Below, one piece after another: positions 7,752 to 15,771 of a stretch of DNA of 43,686 bases (position 1 is the first letter of the stretch; each line of letters begins with the position of its first letter). Both the position numbers and the translations under genes were made by a program. Under the pieces are notes generated by a model that searched no databases, was not told the DNA's origin, and was given only the letters and a program-made list of their open reading frames with translations. The stretch is from Actinomycetes bacterium (lineage in GTDB: Bacteria > Actinomycetota > Actinomycetes > Streptosporangiales > Streptosporangiaceae): assembly GCA_021792405.1 (NCBI GenBank), contig JAJYUU010000017.1:1-43686 (forward strand). Direction: 5' to 3'.

Positions 7752-8741
7752 ATGCGCGCCGTCGTGATCGACCAGCCAGGCGGACCAGAGGTACTCAAGC
7801 TCCGCGACGTGCCCGCCCCGGTTCCCGGACCGGGCGAGGTAGTGCTGGCGACAACCGCCGCTGGGGTGAACCGGGCCGATCTGATGCAGCGCCAGGGCCT
7901 GTACCCGCCGCCGCCGGGCGCGCCGCCCTACCCTGGCCTTGAGTGCTCAGGGCAGATCATCGCAGTCGGGTCCGGAGTCACTGACTGGCAATCGGGAGAC
8001 CAAGTCTGCGCACTGCTGGCCGGCGGGGGTTACGCCGAGCAGGTCGTGGTGCCCGCCGGCCAGTTGCTGCCAGCCCCGGACGGCCTGAGCCTGCGGGACG
8101 CCGCGGCGCTGCCCGAAGCGGCTTGCACGGTCCACTCCAACGTCGTGTCCTACGCCAGGCTGGCGCCGGGCGAGACGCTGCTTGTGCATGGCGGTGCCAG
8201 CGGCATCGGCACGATGGCGATCCAGCTAGGCCATGCTCTCGGCGCCCGGGTCGCGTGCACGGCCGGCTCGGCCGACAAGCTCGCCAGGTGCCGCGAACTC
8301 GGCGCTGATCTCGCCATCAACTACCGCGAGGAGGACTTTGCGTCCGCGGTTCAGGCGTTCACCGGCGGCCGCGGCGCCGACGTGATCCTGGATATCATCG
8401 GCGCCGCCTATCTGCCGCGTAACGTCAGTGCGCTGGCGACTGGCGGGCGGCTGGTGGTCATCGGCCTGCAGGGCGGCGCCACCGGCGAGCTGGACCTTGG
8501 CGAGCTGCTGCGCAAGCGGGCTACCCTGCACGCTTCCACCCTGCGCGCCCGGCCGCCGGAGCAGAAGGCTGCCATCGTGGCCGGAGTGCACGCCGAGGTA
8601 TGGCCGCTGATCAGTTCTGGCCTGATCAGGCCGGTGATCCAGGCCACGCTGCCGCTGGCCGAGGCAGCGCGGGCGCACCGGATGATGGACGCGGGCGGGC
8701 ACGTGGGCAAGATCCTGCTCACCGTCGGCCCGGCCGGCTGA
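7752..8741 (+). CDS. NAD(P)H-quinone oxidoreductase, PIG3 family
   Basis: A 329-residue zinc-independent medium-chain dehydrogenase predicted to reduce quinones with NADPH. The start region MRAVVIDQPGGPEVLKL, the N-terminal GroES-like fold with GVNRADLMQRQGLYPPPPG, and the nucleotide-binding GGASGIGTMAIQLG are typical of the PIG3/TP53I3 group; the zinc-binding cysteines of alcohol dehydrogenases are absent. GGGAGG five nucleotides before ATG 7752 fixes the start; the open frame extends left through the tRNA gene, which is not coding. It lies 87 bp before the proteasome activator gene in the same direction, so the two may share a transcript. Family assignment is firm; the physiological quinone is unknown. 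Confidence 0.9.
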   Translation: MRAVVIDQPGGPEVLKLRDVPAPVPGPGEVVLATTAAGVNRADLMQRQGLYPPPPGAPPYPGLECSGQIIAVGSGVTDWQSGDQVCALLAGGGYAEQVVVPAGQLLPAPDGLSLRDAAALPEAACTVHSNVVSYARLAPGETLLVHGGASGIGTMAIQLGHALGARVACTAGSADKLARCRELGADLAINYREEDFASAVQAFTGGRGADVILDIIGAAYLPRNVSALATGGRLVVIGLQGGATGELDLGELLRKRATLHASTLRARPPEQKAAIVAGVHAEVWPLISSGLIRPVIQATLPLAEAARAHRMMDAGGHVGKILLTVGPAG

Positions 8742-8828
8742 GCCCGCCGAGGGCCGGCAACCTCGGCCGCGGCAGGCAGGCCGGCCCCAGATGTGCACAT
8801 CGCGCCCAGCGCCGGCAGACTAGGCACC

Positions 8829-9377
8829 ATGAGTGAGCAGAGCAACGGAGATATCCACGACAGTCCGCGGATCGTTGTCGTCGGGCCGGACGGTGTAGCG
8901 ACCGAATCCGAGACGGGTGAAGGACCGCGCGAGCGCCCGGTCACCGAGATGATCGAGCAGCCAGCGAAAGTTATGCGGGTCGGCAACATGATCCGGCAGC
9001 TGCTCGAGGAGGTCAGGGCAGCCCCGCTGGACGAGAAGAGCCGGGCCAGGCTCAAGGAGATCCACGCGAGCTCGATCAAGGAACTTGAGGACGGCCTTGC
9101 CCCGGAGCTGGTCGAGGAGCTCGAGCGGCTGTCGCTGCCGTTCGCCGAGGACGAGGTCCCCAGCGAGTCCGAGCTGCGGATAGCCCAGGCACAGCTGGTC
9201 GGCTGGCTCGAGGGGCTGTTCCACGGCATCCAGACCACGCTGTTTGCACAGCAGATGGCTGCAAGGGCCCAGCTTGAGCAAATGCGCCGGGCGCTGCCCG
9301 CCGGGATGATGGCGCCCCAGCCAGATGTCGAGGACATGACGCAGCGCCCCGGCCGGACATCGGGGCCCTATCTGTAA
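8829..9377 (+). CDS. bpa: Bacterial proteasome activator Bpa (BrpA)
   Basis: A 182-residue ATP-independent activator that docks on the 20S proteasome and feeds it unfolded proteins. The conserved helical core is visible (VGNMIRQLLEEVRAAPLDEKSR, LKEIHASSIKELEDGLAPELVEELERL, SELRIAQAQLVGWLEGLFHGIQTTLFAQQM), followed by a flexible tail. The protein ends in GPYL; Bpa and Mpa use a C-terminal GQYL motif of the HbYX kind to open the proteasome gate, so this is a Q-to-P variant with the key Tyr kept. ATG 8829 is chosen because the family begins near here; an in-frame ATG twelve codons upstream adds unrelated residues. Its presence implies that the organism encodes a 20S proteasome elsewhere. Confidence 0.93.
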   Translation: MSEQSNGDIHDSPRIVVVGPDGVATESETGEGPRERPVTEMIEQPAKVMRVGNMIRQLLEEVRAAPLDEKSRARLKEIHASSIKELEDGLAPELVEELERLSLPFAEDEVPSESELRIAQAQLVGWLEGLFHGIQTTLFAQQMAARAQLEQMRRALPAGMMAPQPDVEDMTQRPGRTSGPYL

Positions 9378-9466
9378 ACACGGCAGTGAAGGTGCTGCGG
9401 GCGGTGGCCACCGGCGCCGGGCTGAGAACGGCAATGCCGGGCTAGCCTTGGCCGCCGGCGCCGTCG

Positions 9467-10426
9467 TCAGACCTGACCCGACCGGATCCTGGCGAGCCAG
9501 TCGGCAGCCTCTATGTACTCAGCGTCCGATTTGTCCTGTTGCCTGTCCGCCTGCGCGTCCGCAGCTGCCGTGCCCGCGCCGTCGGCTGCCGCCGTTACTG
9601 CCTGCGGGTAACTGCCGAGGAAGCGGACGGCGCTGCAGACCCGGCGAAGCCCCATCAGCGCCTCGCCGACCCTGGCCTGGGCGACATGCCCCTCGCAGTC
9701 GATGAAGAACCGGTACCGGCCGATGCCATCGCCAGTAGGCCGCGACTCGATCCGGGTCAGGTTGACGCCGCGGAACGCGAACTGGCCGAGTATGTCCATC
9801 AGCGCACCAGGGTGGTCGTCCATCAGGAAGGCAACCACGGACGTCTTGTCCGCGCCGCTGCGGCCCGGCAGTTCGCCCGGCAGCCGGACCGCGACGAACC
9901 GGGTGACCGCGTCGTCCCGGTCGTGCACGGCGGCGGCTAGCGGTACCAGGCCGTAGAGGTCCGCGGCGAACGCCCCGGCGAGCGCGGCGTCCAGCCCGCC
10001 TTCGGCCACCTGGCGGGCAGCGTCAGAGTTGGAGGCGGCCGGCAGCCAGCGGGCGTGCGGCAGATTGGCCGCCAGCCAGTTACGGCACTGCGGCTGAGCC
10101 ACCGGGTGCCCGCCAACCCGCCGGATGTCGCCCAGGCTGGTGCCCGGCCTGGTCAGCAGGGCGAACTCCACCGGGATCAGCACCTCGGCGCATATCACCA
10201 GCTCGGTGCCGATGGCGAGCTCGTCGAGTGTGGCGGTGACCGCGCCCTCGACCGAGCTCTCGATTGGCACGACGCCGAGCTCGGCCCGGCCGCTGCGGAC
10301 CGCGTCAAGAGTGGCCTGAATCGACCCGCAGGGCAGCGCCTCCGGCTCGGCCCCCTGTGCCAGCTCGCGGACCGCGGTCTCGGTGAACGTCCCCCGCGGA
10401 CCGAGATAGGCGTACCGGTAGCTCAC
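9467..10426 (-). CDS. pheA: Prephenate dehydratase
   Basis: Converts prephenate to phenylpyruvate in phenylalanine synthesis. The catalytic domain spans about residues 1-185, with YLGPRGTFTETAV at the start, the ESSVEGAVTATLDEL segment and the TRF motif (DDAVTRFVAV) needed for catalysis. A regulatory ACT domain follows (GALMDILGQFAFRGVNLTRIESRPT), which binds Phe in the family. The last 35 or so residues are a variable tail. At 319 residues it is of normal length for a monofunctional actinobacterial enzyme. The GTG start at 10426 overlaps the TGA of the glycosyltransferase gene upstream (GTGA), so the two are translationally coupled. It is convergent with bpa. Confidence 0.95.
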   Translation of the reverse strand: MSYRYAYLGPRGTFTETAVRELAQGAEPEALPCGSIQATLDAVRSGRAELGVVPIESSVEGAVTATLDELAIGTELVICAEVLIPVEFALLTRPGTSLGDIRRVGGHPVAQPQCRNWLAANLPHARWLPAASNSDAARQVAEGGLDAALAGAFAADLYGLVPLAAAVHDRDDAVTRFVAVRLPGELPGRSGADKTSVVAFLMDDHPGALMDILGQFAFRGVNLTRIESRPTGDGIGRYRFFIDCEGHVAQARVGEALMGLRRVCSAVRFLGSYPQAVTAAADGAGTAAADAQADRQQDKSDAEYIEAADWLARIRSGQV

Positions 10427-11199
10427 CGGGGCAGGCGGCCGTTCGCTCCGGCGCCAGGCGACGCCAGACTACTGCGCAGCCGCACCACCGCCGGCTCCCT
10501 GGCCAGCAGTGCCCTGCTGACGTCGGCAAGCTGATGCAGCCGGTGCAACTGGCTGCGCCAGTCCGTGCCGGTCGCCCGGTGTGACAGCGGGACTTCCACC
10601 TCGGTCACTCGCATGCCCATGCGCAGCAAGTCGATCGTCATGCCGGTCTCGGCTCCCCAGCCCGGCGCGAGCGGCAGCGCGGCGGTGAATGCTGCCCTGG
10701 TCAGGCACCGCTGCCCATTCAGCGGCTGGGCGGGGCGCCAGCCGGTCGCTCGCTGTATCCCCGTGCCTGCCGCCGTGGTGACGACGCCGAAGCCGCCGAT
10801 CCGGACCCGCGTGCTGAACACCGCGATGGTCATGTCCGCGATACCGGCCCGGACCGGATCGGCCAGCGGGCCGGCCTCGATCGCGCTGTCAGCCAGGTCG
10901 GCATCGAGAAAGAGCAGGTGGCGAGGCCCCGACGCGGGAACGCTGGCGGCACTAGCCTCGATCAGCCGGACCGCCTCCGCGCCGGTCTCGAGCGCGGCGG
11001 CCTTGCCGCGGCGGCGTGCATGCCGGACCAGGTGCGCGCCGGCGGAAACCGCCAGTGCGGCCGTGTCATCGGCCGATCCGTCGTCGACGACTACGACGAT
11101 ATCCGCGCCGCTGAGCTTGCTGGCCGCGCAGACAGTCGCGGCAACCCGCTCGGCCTCGTTCCGGGCAGGGATGATGACGGCTAGGTCGCCTGGCGGCAT
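10423..11199 (-). CDS. Family 2 glycosyltransferase
   Basis: A 258-residue GT-A fold transferase. LAVIIPARNEAERVAATV opens the nucleotide-sugar fold, VVVVDDGSADDTAALA is the usual acidic stretch, and LLFLDADLADSAIEAG holds the metal-binding DxD (DAD). EVEVPLSHRATGTDW near the end fits GT2 enzymes of the dolichyl-phosphate mannose synthase or glucosyl-3-phosphoglycerate synthase neighbourhood. No transmembrane segment is evident, so it should be cytosolic or peripheral. Donor and acceptor cannot be told. It is upstream of pheA, with stop and start overlapping, an arrangement that says co-expression but not shared function. ATG 11199 has AGGAT about 7 nt upstream. Confidence 0.82.
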   Translation of the reverse strand: MPPGDLAVIIPARNEAERVAATVCAASKLSGADIVVVVDDGSADDTAALAVSAGAHLVRHARRRGKAAALETGAEAVRLIEASAASVPASGPRHLLFLDADLADSAIEAGPLADPVRAGIADMTIAVFSTRVRIGGFGVVTTAAGTGIQRATGWRPAQPLNGQRCLTRAAFTAALPLAPGWGAETGMTIDLLRMGMRVTEVEVPLSHRATGTDWRSQLHRLHQLADVSRALLAREPAVVRLRSSLASPGAGANGRLPR

Positions 11200-11281
11200 G
11201 GCATTGATCCTAGTGCGGGCGCACGCACGGCCGAGCCCGCTGGCGGCGAATCTGGCCGGGATGACCAGCCGGTCCCCGGGG

Positions 11282-11626
11282 CTACGGGCCGGTCACCTTT
11301 GCCGGGTCATCGAGCACGGTGAACACCGACTCCAGCCCTGTCACCTGGAGCACCTTCCTGGTAGCAGATCCTGGCCCGGCCAACTGCAGTTCCCCGCCGC
11401 GCTCGCGTGCCTGCCGGTGGGCAGCGAGCAGCACGTTGATGCCAGTCGAGTCGCAGAACCCGACGCCAGACAAGTCCACGACCAGCCGCGCCGGGCTCCG
11501 GCTCAAGGCGGTCATGAGTTCTGACTGCAACCTGGGCGCGGTATACAAGTCAATCTCGCCCGCCACGGTGATCATGGTGAGATCATCCTGCAACCTGGTC
11601 GTGACCTTTAGCTCCACCTGCCGCAC
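11282..11626 (-). CDS. STAS-domain anti-anti-sigma factor
   Basis: A 114-residue single-domain protein of the SpoIIAA/RsbV class. In this family the unphosphorylated form binds an anti-sigma kinase and frees the sigma factor. The core reads LTMITVAGEIDLYTAPRLQ, then LVVDLSGVGFCDSTGINVLL, where the serine of DSTG is the expected phosphorylation site. No RsbW-type kinase or matching SigB/F-type sigma gene is adjacent, so its partners lie elsewhere. GTG or ATG choice: the open frame starts at 11626 with MRQVELKV. The gene is 82 bp upstream-adjacent to the GT2 gene in the same direction and may be transcribed with it, though the spacing gives no coupling. Confidence 0.88.
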   Translation of the reverse strand: MRQVELKVTTRLQDDLTMITVAGEIDLYTAPRLQSELMTALSRSPARLVVDLSGVGFCDSTGINVLLAAHRQARERGGELQLAGPGSATRKVLQVTGLESVFTVLDDPAKVTGP

Positions 11627-11749
11627 ACTACCGGTCCGGCGCTGAAGCGGCTAGATGGGCTTATCCAGTCGGCCGGTTAAGCCCGGCCTGTCCCGAAAAT
11701 CACGGCGCGCAGCTTTGTACCTTCCGGTGGCTGGCCATCCGCTCGCCGC

Positions 11750-13111
11750 TCAGGCGGCCGTCATTAAGCTCGCCGAGACCAGCTCGGCACCGTCGCGATC
11801 GGCACCGTCACGATCGGCACCGTCACGATCGGCACCGTCACGATCGGCACCGTCACGATCGGCACTGGCGGCCAGCGGCACCGGTGCGGTCTGCGGGCGC
11901 TTGGTCACCGCAGCCGTCGGCTCGCGGCTGACCGGACAGGTCATGCAGCGCGGTCCGCCGCGCAGGCTGGCCAGTTCGCTGCCCGGCACCCGGATGACCG
12001 TCACTCCGGCGCCCTCGAGCCGGTCGTTGGTCTCCGAATTCCGCTCATGGCTCACCACAATCCGGTGCCCGATGACGAGCACGTTGCTGCCGTCGTCGCC
12101 CCGGCCGGACTGGCCGAAGACCGGGTCCAGCCCCGAATCGATCACCTGCAGCCGGGCAATTCCCATGGCCTGCGCCGCCGCCTGCAGGAACGGCTGCGCC
12201 CTGGACACTCGCAGGCCGTCGCCCCGCCACGAGATCGCGTGGGCCGTCAGGGTGTACGCGATCCCCGGGTGCATGAGCACCGAGTCGTGGTCCACCACCG
12301 CGCAGAGGGTGTCCAGGTGCACGTCGCAGCTGTACTGGCGGATCGGAACCGCGAGTACGGCCCGGGCCAGGCGGGCAGCGAAGAGCTGGCGCGCGAGGCG
12401 CTCCGCTCCGGCCGCCGTGGTCCGCTGGCTCACCCCGATGGCCACCACGCCAGGCGCTAGCAACAGCACGTCGCCGCCGTCCATCGGCTCAAGATCGCGG
12501 TCATAGACCCACTTCGCTGCCGCGAACTGCGGGTGGTGCCGATACACCACGCTGGCCAGGTCGGTCTCCCGGCGCCGGTGCGGTGCGACCAGGCTCGCCA
12601 CCGCGAGCCGGTCACCGATCCAGAAGCTGGCGTCTTTGCTGAACACCAGGTTCGGCAGCGGATCGAGGACGAAGTCGTGCCGGTCGAGTAGCTCGAAGAC
12701 CACGCCGTGGCCCATCTTGAGTTCCTCCGGCGTCAGCCCGGCGATCAGCACCTGCGCCAGCCGCTCCGGACCCAGGTCGTCCAGGTGCGAGCGCAGTTGC
12801 GCGCGGAGATCGTCGCCCAGGCCCGCGTCGGCGACCGCCAGCCGGATGGCCTCGGTCCTGGCTGGCTCGTACTCCAGCGTGTCTTGCAGCAGTTCAGTCA
12901 GGTAGAGGACCTCTGTGCCATGGTCGCGCAGCACCTGGCAGAGCACATCGTGCTCTTCCCTGGCCTTGCTGACCCAGGGCAACGCCCGGAAAAGCAAGCC
13001 GCCCGGGTGCCGCGGGGTTATCCGCTGCATCTCCACGCCCGGCCTGTGCATGAGCACGGTCCTCAGCTGCCCGATCTCGCTGTCAACACCGTGCATGGCG
13101 GTCACGACCAT
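11750..13111 (-). CDS. arcA: Arginine deiminase
   Basis: Hydrolyses arginine to citrulline and ammonia. The guanidino-modifying fold is clear: LRTVLMHRPGVEMQRITP, LPNLVFSKD, MDGGDVLLL at about 210, the catalytic His in DVHLDT (H265) and the catalytic Cys in GGPRCMTCP (C389). The enzyme body ends near residue 400, as expected; a further 50 residues include five perfect DRDGA repeats (418-442), encoded by a 15-bp tandem repeat, and then a short hydrophobic-ended tail. I start at ATG 13111, with a G-rich run directly in front; GTG 13105 has better spacing and is possible. The open frame continues about 90 codons upstream without family similarity. No carbamate kinase or ornithine transferase gene is adjacent, so it is not in a full arc operon. 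Confidence 0.92.
   Translation of the reverse strand: MVVTAMHGVDSEIGQLRTVLMHRPGVEMQRITPRHPGGLLFRALPWVSKAREEHDVLCQVLRDHGTEVLYLTELLQDTLEYEPARTEAIRLAVADAGLGDDLRAQLRSHLDDLGPERLAQVLIAGLTPEELKMGHGVVFELLDRHDFVLDPLPNLVFSKDASFWIGDRLAVASLVAPHRRRETDLASVVYRHHPQFAAAKWVYDRDLEPMDGGDVLLLAPGVVAIGVSQRTTAAGAERLARQLFAARLARAVLAVPIRQYSCDVHLDTLCAVVDHDSVLMHPGIAYTLTAHAISWRGDGLRVSRAQPFLQAAAQAMGIARLQVIDSGLDPVFGQSGRGDDGSNVLVIGHRIVVSHERNSETNDRLEGAGVTVIRVPGSELASLRGGPRCMTCPVSREPTAAVTKRPQTAPVPLAASADRDGADRDGADRDGADRDGADRDGAELVSASLMTAA
11786..11860. repeat. Five 15-bp tandem repeats inside arcA
   Basis: Five head-to-tail units of GGCACCGTCACGATC (the first has G for A at position 10) occupy 11786-11800, 11801-11815, 11816-11830, 11831-11845 and 11846-11860. 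On the minus strand each encodes DRDGA in the C-terminal tail. Unit length is a multiple of three, so copy-number change keeps the frame. Confidence 0.95.
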
Positions 13112-13269
13112 TCCCCCCGCTCTCACCGCCGGACCGCGATCCCGGCGGCCACCAGCCTCGCCGGTGACCCGGCGGGCCGGCAGCGCCCGCGATTCCAGCC
13201 GGCTAGGGAAGGTATTTCCGGCGCGGCGCGGCCTTACGCCTGGCCGGCCACGGACCGCGGCGCCGCGGG

Positions 13270-13752
13270 CTAGTCGCGCAGCGAATCCGCCGTCATGACG
13301 CGGACCAGGCCGCCCAAGCCTGCGGACAGGCCGGCGCGCTCCTCCGCGGACAGCGCGGCCAGGATCCGGGCATGACGCGATCGCCACGCTTCGAAGAGCC
13401 TGCCCGCGACCTCGCGCCCCTGCGGCGTCAGGTACAACCTGACGTAACGCTGATTGTCATCGTCTCGGCCGCGGCTAAGCCAGCCCTTGCGCTCCAGCCC
13501 GGCGGCGAGCCTGCTGACCGTGCTCTTGTCCAGCTCCAGCAGTGTGGCGAGCTCACCTTGGACGATGCCACGGGCTGACGCCAGTTCGATCAGCGCGCGG
13601 GCTTCCGAGGCCGAAACCGGCGGCGCGGCCGCCTCACCAGCCGACGCCGGCCGCGCGTCCGGGACCGGCCCGGTGAGCGCAGGAGATAGCATTCTGAGCA
13701 ACTGAGCCAGCAGGTGCTCAAGCTCGGCGCCGCCAGGCGACTCGTCGGCCAT
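13270..13752 (-). CDS. MarR-family transcriptional regulator
   Basis: A 160-residue winged-helix repressor or activator. The DNA-binding part reads VSASEARALIELASARGIVQGELATLLELDKSTVSRLAAGLERKGWLSRGRDDDNQRYVRLYLTPQG in sequence, with the recognition helix around LDKSTVSRL and the wing around DNQRYV. Helices on both sides form the dimer interface. ATG 13752 is preferred, with GTG 13770 as alternative; neither has a ribosome-binding site, and the TACAAC hexamer six bases before ATG 13752 suggests a leaderless transcript. Two dyads overlap its start and the intergenic region to the divergent exporter genes, so it probably represses itself and may control the exporter. The ligand is unknown. Confidence 0.85.
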   Translation of the reverse strand: MADESPGGAELEHLLAQLLRMLSPALTGPVPDARPASAGEAAAPPVSASEARALIELASARGIVQGELATLLELDKSTVSRLAAGLERKGWLSRGRDDDNQRYVRLYLTPQGREVAGRLFEAWRSRHARILAALSAEERAGLSAGLGGLVRVMTADSLRD

Positions 13753-13755
13753 GCA

Positions 13756-13790
13756 ACAGTTGTATCGCACAACTGTACTAATGGTACAGT
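13756..13790. promoter_or_regulatory. Two overlapping palindromes, probable MarR operators
   Basis: The first dyad has arms ACAGTTGT (13756-13763) and ACAACTGT (13769-13776) around a 5-nt spacer. The second has arms ACTGTAC (13772-13778) and GTACAGT (13784-13790), also around 5 nt. They share ACTGT, so their centres are 15 bp apart, near one and a half helical turns. A -10-like TACTAA at 13776-13781 on the plus strand lies in the second dyad. Position between the MarR gene and the exporter genes makes autoregulation likely. Confidence 0.75.
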
Positions 13791-13841
13791 CTCGGGCGTG
13801 AAGGCAGCCCCGCGCAACCCGGAGTCCCGCAGGAGTGCCGC

Positions 13842-14963
13842 GTGAGCGACCCGAACGTGCCGTCGCCGACGCTGCTGTCAGCAGGCGGCGATCCGGGTGC
13901 GGGCCGCATCGCCGCGGCAGCGGGGCTTGAGCGCCAGAGCGAGGTCCGCTCGCCCGATCTTCCGACCGAGCCGCTCGGCACCTATGCGCTCCGGCACGGC
14001 CTGCGGCCCAGTGCGGAGCGCCCGCCGGTCCTCGCCTACCTGGCCGAGATCTGGCGCAGGCGGCACTTCGTCATGGCCTTCGCGACCGCGCGCAACATCG
14101 CGATGTACACCGAGGCCAAGCTCGGCCAGATCTGGCAGGTGCTCACGCCGCTGCTGAACGCCGGCGTCTACTTCCTGATCTTCGGCGTGCTGGTGCCCAT
14201 CAACCGCGGCATCCCGAATTACCTGGCCTTCCTGGTCACCGGCGTGTTCGTGTTCAACTTCACCCAGCGGGCCTTCATCACCACCTCCTCAGTGATCACC
14301 GAGAGCCTGCCGCTGATCCGTGCGCTGCAGTTCCCGCGCGCTGCCCTGCCGCTCGCCTACGTGATCATCGAACTGGAGCAGATGGTCCTGGCCATGGCCG
14401 TCCTGGTCGTGATCGTGCTGGCGACCGGCGAGCCGGTCACCTGGTACTGGCTGCTGGTGATACCGGCGCTGCTGCTGCAGACCATCTTCAACATCGGGAT
14501 CGGGCTGTTCGCCGCCCGGCTCGGGGCTCAGGTCAACGACTTCAGCCAGCTCCTGCCGTTCCTGATGCGGACCTGGCTGTACGTCTCCGGCGTGCTGTTC
14601 AGCATCCAGAACCTCGGCCTCAGCCAGACATCGTTCCTCGCGAAGCACTCGTGGGCGGTGCAGGTGCTGGAGGTTAACCCGGCGGCGGTGTACATCACCA
14701 TGGTCCGCGATTCGGTCCTGCGCAGCCAGCGGCTGAGCGCTCCGGGCGCCAAGCCGTACAACGCCGCGCTGTGCACGCAGTGGCAGAACGCCGCGGCGCG
14801 TGGCGGCACCGTGCCGGTCAAGCTGCAATATGACAGCGCATATTGCGCTGCTCACATCACTGTTCAGCACTTCTGGTACTACGGCATCGGCTGGGCAGCG
14901 CTTGCCCTGGTCGTCGGCTTCTTCTTCTTCTGGCGCGCGGAAACACGGTACGGCCGTGGCTGA
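13842..14963 (+). CDS. ABC-2 type permease of a polysaccharide/teichoic acid exporter
   Basis: A 373-residue membrane subunit of the Wzm/TagG type. A cytoplasmic N-terminus of about 75 residues leads to the amphipathic stretch AEIWRRRHFVMAFATARNIAMYTEAKLGQIWQVLTP, the hallmark of this permease family, and then six hydrophobic segments. Between the last two there is an external loop of about 65 residues with two cysteines (ALCTQW, AYCAAH) that could form a disulfide. GTG 13842 has AGGAG six bases upstream. The gene overlaps the ATPase gene, so both subunits are made together. It would export a lipid-linked wall polymer; the synthesis genes are not in this window, although galE and a GT2 gene are. 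Confidence 0.87.
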   Translation: MSDPNVPSPTLLSAGGDPGAGRIAAAAGLERQSEVRSPDLPTEPLGTYALRHGLRPSAERPPVLAYLAEIWRRRHFVMAFATARNIAMYTEAKLGQIWQVLTPLLNAGVYFLIFGVLVPINRGIPNYLAFLVTGVFVFNFTQRAFITTSSVITESLPLIRALQFPRAALPLAYVIIELEQMVLAMAVLVVIVLATGEPVTWYWLLVIPALLLQTIFNIGIGLFAARLGAQVNDFSQLLPFLMRTWLYVSGVLFSIQNLGLSQTSFLAKHSWAVQVLEVNPAAVYITMVRDSVLRSQRLSAPGAKPYNAALCTQWQNAAARGGTVPVKLQYDSAYCAAHITVQHFWYYGIGWAALALVVGFFFFWRAETRYGRG

Positions 14964-15771
14964 GCCGATGGTCGTCGTCGACGACCTGCACATCGTGTAC
15001 AAGGTGTACGGCGCGGGCGGTGACCGCGGCTCTGCGGCCACGGTCTTGCTGCGCGCCCTCGGCCGCAGGACCCGAGGCAACATCCGCGAGGTCCACGCCA
15101 TCCGCGGCATCTCGTTCATCGCCTACCGGGGCGACGCGATCGGCATCATCGGCCGTAACGGCTCGGGCAAATCCACGCTGCTGCGGGCGATCGCCGGCCT
15201 GCTGCCGCCCGAGGACGGGAACGTCTACACCACCGGTGGCGCGTCGCTGCTCGGCGTGAACGCAGCGCTGCTCGACGACCTCACCGGCGAGCGCAACGTC
15301 GTGCTCGGCTGCCTGGCGATGGGCATGTCCAAGCAGGAAGCCAAGGTCAGGTACCAGAGCGTTGTCGATTTCTCCGGCGTCGGCGACTTCATCAACCTGC
15401 CGATGAAGACGTACTCGGCCGGGATGGGCTCCCGGCTGCGGTTCGCGATCGCCGCGGCCAAGCACCACGAGGTACTGCTGATCGACGAGGCCCTCGCCAC
15501 CGGCGACGCCGAGTTCCGGGTGCGCAGTCACAACCGGATCACTGAGCTCAGGCAGGCAGCGGGCACCGTGTTCCTGGTCGCGCACAACCTGGAAGAAGTC
15601 GAGCTGACCTGTAACCGGGTCGTCTGGATGGACCGGGGCAAGATCGTGATGCAGGGCGACGATGTCATCAGCATCGTGGACAAGTACATCGATGCCTCGG
15701 GCGGTATCCCGGTCGAGCGTGATCCAGCAACCAGGCGGCGGCTGCACCGGGCAGTCGGGGGCGAGAGCTAG
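14956..15771 (+). CDS. ABC exporter ATPase (Wzt/TagH type)
   Basis: A 271-residue ATP-binding subunit that powers the permease encoded just upstream. Walker A GRNGSGKST is at residues 66-74, the signature YSAGMGSRL at about 153-161 (SGGQ replaced by SAGM, as usual in TagH/Wzt), Walker B VLLIDEALATGD at 173-184, and the switch histidine is in VAHN. The N-terminal VYKVYG and extended region before Walker A are typical of the polysaccharide export class. There is no C-terminal substrate-binding domain of the long Wzt type. GTG 14956 overlaps the permease stop by eight bases; ATG 14968 is the alternative. Its TAG stop overlaps the stop of the convergent histidine kinase gene within CTAG. Confidence 0.9.
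   Translation: MAEPMVVVDDLHIVYKVYGAGGDRGSAATVLLRALGRRTRGNIREVHAIRGISFIAYRGDAIGIIGRNGSGKSTLLRAIAGLLPPEDGNVYTTGGASLLGVNAALLDDLTGERNVVLGCLAMGMSKQEAKVRYQSVVDFSGVGDFINLPMKTYSAGMGSRLRFAIAAAKHHEVLLIDEALATGDAEFRVRSHNRITELRQAAGTVFLVAHNLEEVELTCNRVVWMDRGKIVMQGDDVISIVDKYIDASGGIPVERDPATRRRLHRAVGGES

Noticed and set aside
11786-11860. CRISPR-like array
   Set aside because: Units are contiguous 15-mers without spacers and encode an in-frame peptide repeat.
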